The position numbers and the translations under genes were made by a program. DNA of 8,097 nt from an uncultured Azospirillum sp. (GTDB lineage: Bacteria > Pseudomonadota > Alphaproteobacteria > RF32 > CAG-239): contig CABUAP010000052.1 of assembly GCA_902489675.1 (NCBI GenBank), positions 1 to 8,097 of the forward strand. The letters run 5' to 3'. Shown one piece after another: positions 5,153-8,097 of this stretch; the stretch's first letter is position 1; the number at the start of each line of letters is the position of its first letter. Below the pieces are notes generated by a model. It was not told the DNA's origin, did not search any database, and was given only the letters and a program-made list of their open reading frames with translations.

Positions 5153-5986
5153 ATGGTGTTAAAAACATATAAGCCCACATCTCCTGGACTTCGTCAGCTG
5201 GTTATCGTTGACAGATCCGAGCTGTACAAAGGAGCTCCTGAAAAGTCTTTGACGATCGGTCTTACTAAGACCGGTGGGCGTGATAATTTCGGACATGTTA
5301 CAAGTCGGAGAAAGGGCGGCGGACATAAACGCAAGCTCAGAATTATCGACTTTAGACGTAATAAGTTTGATGTTGAGGCAACTGTAGAGAGAATCGAATA
5401 TGATCCGAACCGCTCCGCTTTCATCGCTTTGATTTGCTATGAAGACGGCGAAAAATCTTATATTCTCGCTCCGCAGAGATTGAAAGCCGGCGATAAAGTC
5501 ATTTCGGCTGCTAAGGCTGATATTAAGCCGGGCAATGCCATGCCTCTGAAGAATATGCCGGTCGGTACCATTATCCACAATGTTGAGCTCCGTTCGGGCA
5601 AAGGCGGCCAGTTGGTTCGCTCTGCTGGATGCTATGCTCAGGTTGTCGGTAAGGATGCCGGTTATGCTCAGCTGAAATTGAGCTCGGGCGAGCTGAGAGT
5701 TGTCCGCGAAGAATGTTTGGCAACGGTTGGCGCTGTTTCCAATCCGGACAATCAGAACAAATCTCTCGGTAAAGCCGGCCGTACACGCTGGATGGGACTG
5801 CGTCCTGTTACCCGCGGTGTGGCTATGAACCCTGTTGATCACCCGATGGGTGGTGGTGAAGGCCGTACTTCGGGCGGACGTCATCCGACTACTCCGTGGG
5901 GTAAACCGACTAAGGGCGGCAGAACTCGTTCTAACAAGAAGACGGATCGTTTCATTATGAGATCCCGTCGCGATAATAAGAAATAA
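5153..5986 (+). CDS. rplB: Large ribosomal subunit protein L2
   Basis: A 277-residue L2, close to the usual 273-280. L2 is required for subunit association and for peptidyl-transferase activity in reconstituted 50S. The N-terminal OB-like domain contains GRDNFGHVTSRRKGGGHKR (residues 42-60) and the SH3-like domain follows. The C-terminal loop MNPVDHPMGGGEGR includes His230, which corresponds to the functionally essential E. coli His229. Residue 232 is Met where many bacterial L2 proteins have a second His. The tail GRTRSNKKTDRFIMRSRR is typical. The start lies 3 nt after the rplW stop, with AGGA (5140-5143) inside the end of rplW as its binding site. Two stop codons in tandem (TAATAA) end the gene. 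Confidence 0.97.
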   Translation: MVLKTYKPTSPGLRQLVIVDRSELYKGAPEKSLTIGLTKTGGRDNFGHVTSRRKGGGHKRKLRIIDFRRNKFDVEATVERIEYDPNRSAFIALICYEDGEKSYILAPQRLKAGDKVISAAKADIKPGNAMPLKNMPVGTIIHNVELRSGKGGQLVRSAGCYAQVVGKDAGYAQLKLSSGELRVVREECLATVGAVSNPDNQNKSLGKAGRTRWMGLRPVTRGVAMNPVDHPMGGGEGRTSGGRHPTTPWGKPTKGGRTRSNKKTDRFIMRSRRDNKK

Positions 5987-6001
5987 TAAGGAGATAAGCT
6001 A

Positions 6002-6280
6002 ATGACACGTTCAGTATGGAAAGGACCGTTTGTTGATGGATATCTTCTGAAGAAAGCAGACGCTGCCAGAGCTTCGGGCAGAAACGAAGTTATTAAAATC
6101 TGGTCGCGCAGATCCACCATGTTGCCGCAGTTTGTCGGTTTAACCTTTGGTGTTCACAATGGTCATAAGTTTATCCCGGTTCTGGTTACCGAAGATATGG
6201 TCGGCCACAAATTCGGCGAATTTGCCCCGACCCGCGTCTTTTATGGTCACGCAGCCGATAAGAAAGCTAAGAGGAGTTAG
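6002..6280 (+). CDS. rpsS: Small ribosomal subunit protein S19
   Basis: A 92-residue S19, the same length as in E. coli. It lies in the 30S head, forms a pair with S13 and contacts the A-site region and the intersubunit bridge. RSVWKGPFVDGYLLKKA near the N-terminus and WSRRSTMLPQFVGLTFGVHN (residues 34-53), then GHKFGEFAPTR, are hallmark blocks. AAGGAG (5988-5993) sits 8 nt before the ATG and overlaps the second rplB stop codon. The gap from rplB is 15 nt. The gene ends in TAG whose last base could begin a GTG for rplV. Confidence 0.97.
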   Translation: MTRSVWKGPFVDGYLLKKADAARASGRNEVIKIWSRRSTMLPQFVGLTFGVHNGHKFIPVLVTEDMVGHKFGEFAPTRVFYGHAADKKAKRS

Positions 6281-6282
6281 TG

Positions 6283-6657
6283 ATGGGAAAGTCTAAAGAT
6301 ACAAGAAGACTGCAGGCAAATCAGGCACAAGCCGTTTGCAATGCACTGCGCACAAGTCCCCGCAAGCTTAACTTGGTTGCCGAATCAATCCGCGGACTGG
6401 CTGTTGAGAAGGCTGTTGCCGAACTCACTTTCTCGAAGAAGAGAATCGCAAAGTCGGTTTTGAAAGTTTTGCAATCGGCGATTGCAAATGCTGAAAACAA
6501 TCATCAGTTAAACATTGATAAGCTTTTTGTTAGTGAAGCTTATTGCGGAAAAGGTTTAGTAATGAAACGTATGCACGCCAGAGGGCGCGGCAGAGGAGCT
6601 AGAGTTTTGAAACCCTTCTCCAACATTACTATCGTTGTAACCGAGCGTGGGGAGTAA
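6283..6657 (+). CDS. rplV: Large ribosomal subunit protein L22
   Basis: A 124-residue L22. It binds all domains of 23S rRNA and its beta-hairpin lines the exit tunnel opposite L4, a site of macrolide-resistance changes. RTSPRKLNLVAESIRGL (residues 23-39) and SAIANAENNH (65-74) are conserved; the hairpin region runs about 83-110 with MKRMHARGRGRGARVLKP. A GTG at 6280 is also in frame (overlapping the rpsS TAG), but ATG 6283 is preferred because GAGGAG (6271-6276) is 6 nt from it and only 3 nt from the GTG. It has an N-terminal extension (MGKSKDTRRLQANQ) relative to the 110-residue E. coli protein, as in many alphaproteobacteria. Confidence 0.96.
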   Translation: MGKSKDTRRLQANQAQAVCNALRTSPRKLNLVAESIRGLAVEKAVAELTFSKKRIAKSVLKVLQSAIANAENNHQLNIDKLFVSEAYCGKGLVMKRMHARGRGRGARVLKPFSNITIVVTERGE

Positions 6658-6661
6658 GTCT

Positions 6662-7330
6662 ATGGGACAGAAAGCAAATCCTACAAGTCTTCGTTTGGGT
6701 GTCAACCGTACATGGGATTCCCGCTGGTACGCGGATGACAACTATGCCGGTTACCTGCATGAAGATGTTAAAATTAAAGAATTCTTGAAAAAGAAATTGG
6801 CTCAGGCCGGTATCAGCAGAATCGTCATCGAACGCCCTGCCAAAAAAGCCAGAGTCACCATTCACTCGGCAAGACCCGGTGTTGTTATCGGTAAAAAAGG
6901 TCAGGATATCGAAGCTTTGAGAAAAGAAATCCAGTCCATGACCGCTTCCGAAGTTCAGTTGAACATTTTGGAAGTCAGAAAACCGGAACTGGATGCACAA
7001 CTGGTTGCAGACAGCGTTGCACAGCAGTTGGAAAGACGTGTTGCTTTCCGCCGCGCCATGAAACGCGTTATGCAGTCGGCTCTGCGTCTGGGCGCCGAAG
7101 GAATCAAAGTAAGCTGCTCCGGCCGTTTGGGCGGCGCCGAAATTGCCAGAACCGAACATTATCGGGAAGGCCGGGTTCCTTTGCACACCCTGCGTGCTGA
7201 CATTGATTATGCAACTTCAACTGCTCATACCACTTATGGTGCTTGCGGTGTTAAAGTCTGGATCTACAAGGGCGAAATTATGGCTCATGATCCGATGGCC
7301 CAAGACAAGAAGTTGGCTGAACAAAAGTAA
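6662..7330 (+). CDS. rpsC: Small ribosomal subunit protein S3
   Basis: A 222-residue S3, located at the mRNA entry channel of the 30S subunit. The N-terminal MGQKANPTSLRLG is diagnostic. A type II KH domain carries the GxxG loop GKKG at residues 77-80 (VVIGKKGQDI). The basic patch FRRAMKR (129-135) matches the Arg/Lys residues that give the ribosome its mRNA helicase activity. SGRLGGAEIARTEHYREG and VPLHTLRADIDY complete the C-terminal domain. An upstream in-frame GTG at 6647 is rejected, because ATG 6662 begins the canonical N-terminus and GGGGAG (6649-6654) is 7 nt upstream, overlapping the end of rplV. The gap from rplV is 4 nt. Confidence 0.97.
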   Translation: MGQKANPTSLRLGVNRTWDSRWYADDNYAGYLHEDVKIKEFLKKKLAQAGISRIVIERPAKKARVTIHSARPGVVIGKKGQDIEALRKEIQSMTASEVQLNILEVRKPELDAQLVADSVAQQLERRVAFRRAMKRVMQSALRLGAEGIKVSCSGRLGGAEIARTEHYREGRVPLHTLRADIDYATSTAHTTYGACGVKVWIYKGEIMAHDPMAQDKKLAEQK

Positions 7331-7349
7331 ACATTGAGGTTTAAGTAAA

Positions 7350-7778
7350 ATGTTAAGTCCAAAAAGATTAAAATTCCGCAAGCAGCACAAAGGCCGTATC
7401 CACGGTCTGACCAAAGGCGGTGCGGAACTGAGTTTCGGTACATATGGATTGAAAGCTCTGACCCCGGATCGTATTACTGCCCGCCAGATTGAAGCGGCAC
7501 GTCGTGCGATTACCCGTGAAATGAAGAGAGCCGGAAGAGTATGGATCCGAATTTTCCCGGATGTACCGGTATCTGACAAACCTGCCGAAGTCCGTATGGG
7601 TAAAGGTAAAGGTTCGATTGAATACTGGTGCGCCAGAGTGCATCCCGGTCGGATTATGTTTGAAATCGACGGTGTCAGCGAAGAAATAGCCCGCACGGCT
7701 TTTGCTTTGGGCGCTGCCAAACTCCCGATTAAAACAAAATTCGTAAAACGTCTTAATTCTGACCAAGGAGTAGCATAA
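7350..7778 (+). CDS. rplP: Large ribosomal subunit protein L16
   Basis: A 142-residue L16, slightly longer than the E. coli protein of about 136. It binds late in 50S assembly and helps position A-site tRNA. MLSPKRLKFRKQHKGR is the standard N-terminus. TARQIEAARRAITR (residues 43-56) and RMGKGKGSIEYW (82-93) are conserved; Arg82 aligns with E. coli Arg81, hydroxylated there by the oxygenase RoxA/YcfD. The extra residues are at the C-terminus (KRLNSDQGVA). GAGGT at 7336-7340 lies 9 nt before the ATG. The gap after rpsC is 19 nt, and rpmC starts one base after its stop. Confidence 0.97.
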   Translation: MLSPKRLKFRKQHKGRIHGLTKGGAELSFGTYGLKALTPDRITARQIEAARRAITREMKRAGRVWIRIFPDVPVSDKPAEVRMGKGKGSIEYWCARVHPGRIMFEIDGVSEEIARTAFALGAAKLPIKTKFVKRLNSDQGVA

Positions 7779-7779
7779 G

Positions 7780-7977
7780 ATGGCAAAAATCAAAGATCTT
7801 CGCAGCCTGACTGTCGATGAACTGGAAGCCAAATTGGTTGAAGCTAAAAAAGAGCAGTTCAACCTTCGTATCCAGCAGTCTACCGGCCAGTTGCAGAATA
7901 CTGCAAATGTCCGCAAAGTACGCCGCGAAATTGCAAAAATCAACACGCTTTTAACCGAGCGTAAGAAGAATAGTTAG
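7780..7977 (+). CDS. rpmC: Large ribosomal subunit protein L29
   Basis: A 65-residue L29, within the family range of 60-70. This small two-helix protein sits next to L23 at the exit-tunnel rim. The sequence shows the family pattern: MAKIKDLRSLTVDELEAKL, then the helical LKKEQFNLR-type segment (here AKKEQFNLRIQQSTGQL), then NTANVRKVRREIAKINTLL, which forms the second helix. AAGGAG (7765-7770), inside the end of rplP, lies 9 nt before the ATG. The stop TAG overlaps the AGGAG that serves rpsQ. Confidence 0.96.
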   Translation: MAKIKDLRSLTVDELEAKLVEAKKEQFNLRIQQSTGQLQNTANVRKVRREIAKINTLLTERKKNS

Positions 7978-7988
7978 GAGAAAAAGCT

Positions 7989-8097
7989 ATGCCTAAAAGA
8001 ATTCTTCAAGGTGTTGTTGTAAGTGATAAACAGGATAAGACCGTTGTCGTTAAAGTTGAACGTCAGGTTATGCATCCGGTTTATAAGAAATTCATCA
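7989..8097 (+). CDS. rpsQ: Small ribosomal subunit protein S17 (5' part, cut by window edge)
   Basis: The first 36 codons of S17 are present and the gene runs off the right edge; full-length S17 is usually about 80-90 residues. S17 is a primary 16S rRNA-binding protein of the 30S body. The N-terminus MPKRILQGVVVSDKQDKTVV followed by KVERQVMHPVYKKFI shows the conserved OB-fold start with the DKTVVV strand and the HPxYKK motif. AGGAG (7976-7980) lies 8 nt before the ATG, overlapping the rpmC stop. Its place after rpmC is the canonical S10-operon order. Confidence 0.95.
   Translation, partial: MPKRILQGVVVSDKQDKTVVVKVERQVMHPVYKKFI

Overview
The window is a bacterial chromosome segment, probably from an alphaproteobacterium. 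The ribosomal proteins carry alpha-type sequence: S10 ends LDLAAGVNVEIKL, L3 has the SHRSHGSTGQRQDPG loop and an Ala-rich tail, and S3 and L2 are also alpha-like. AGA codons are common and intergenic DNA is AT-rich. This fits a low-to-moderate-GC lineage, perhaps one of the uncultured host-associated alphaproteobacterial groups that encode many surface autotransporters. The lineage is an inference from remembered family signatures, not from a search.

Layout, all on the + strand. Positions 1-86: AT-rich upstream DNA with a good ribosome binding site but no convincing promoter. 87-2630: a secreted 847-residue type V autotransporter, with signal peptide, Pmp/beta-helix-like passenger, two Gly/Asp/Glu-rich linkers (one built from an 18-bp tandem repeat) and a C-terminal beta-barrel. 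2650-2681: a strong intrinsic terminator that separates it from what follows. 2682-3069: non-coding DNA with a probable sigma70-type promoter near 2876-2904, then an approximately 160-nt structured 5' leader. From 3070 to the right edge: the S10 ribosomal-protein operon in canonical order, rpsJ-rplC-rplD-rplW-rplB-rpsS-rplV-rpsC-rplP-rpmC-rpsQ, the last truncated by the window.

The operon genes are tightly packed (ATGA overlap between rplD and rplW; gaps of 1-19 nt for most others), as expected for co-transcription and translational coupling. The exception is the 94-nt rpsJ-rplC gap, which has two separate Shine-Dalgarno sequences. The products are subunits of both ribosomal halves: S10, S19, S3 and S17 in 30S, and L3, L4, L23, L2, L22, L16 and L29 in 50S. 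L4, L22 and L23 line or surround the peptide exit tunnel.

Most of the window is housekeeping. The most promising undescribed element is the rpsJ leader. It contains three successive hairpins and two tandem short ORFs, the second ending one base before the rpsJ start and covering the strongest hairpin. This is a candidate regulatory leader for the operon and may be a counterpart to the L4-responsive leader known from gammaproteobacteria. The str-operon genes (fusA, tuf) that often precede rpsJ are absent here, replaced by the autotransporter.
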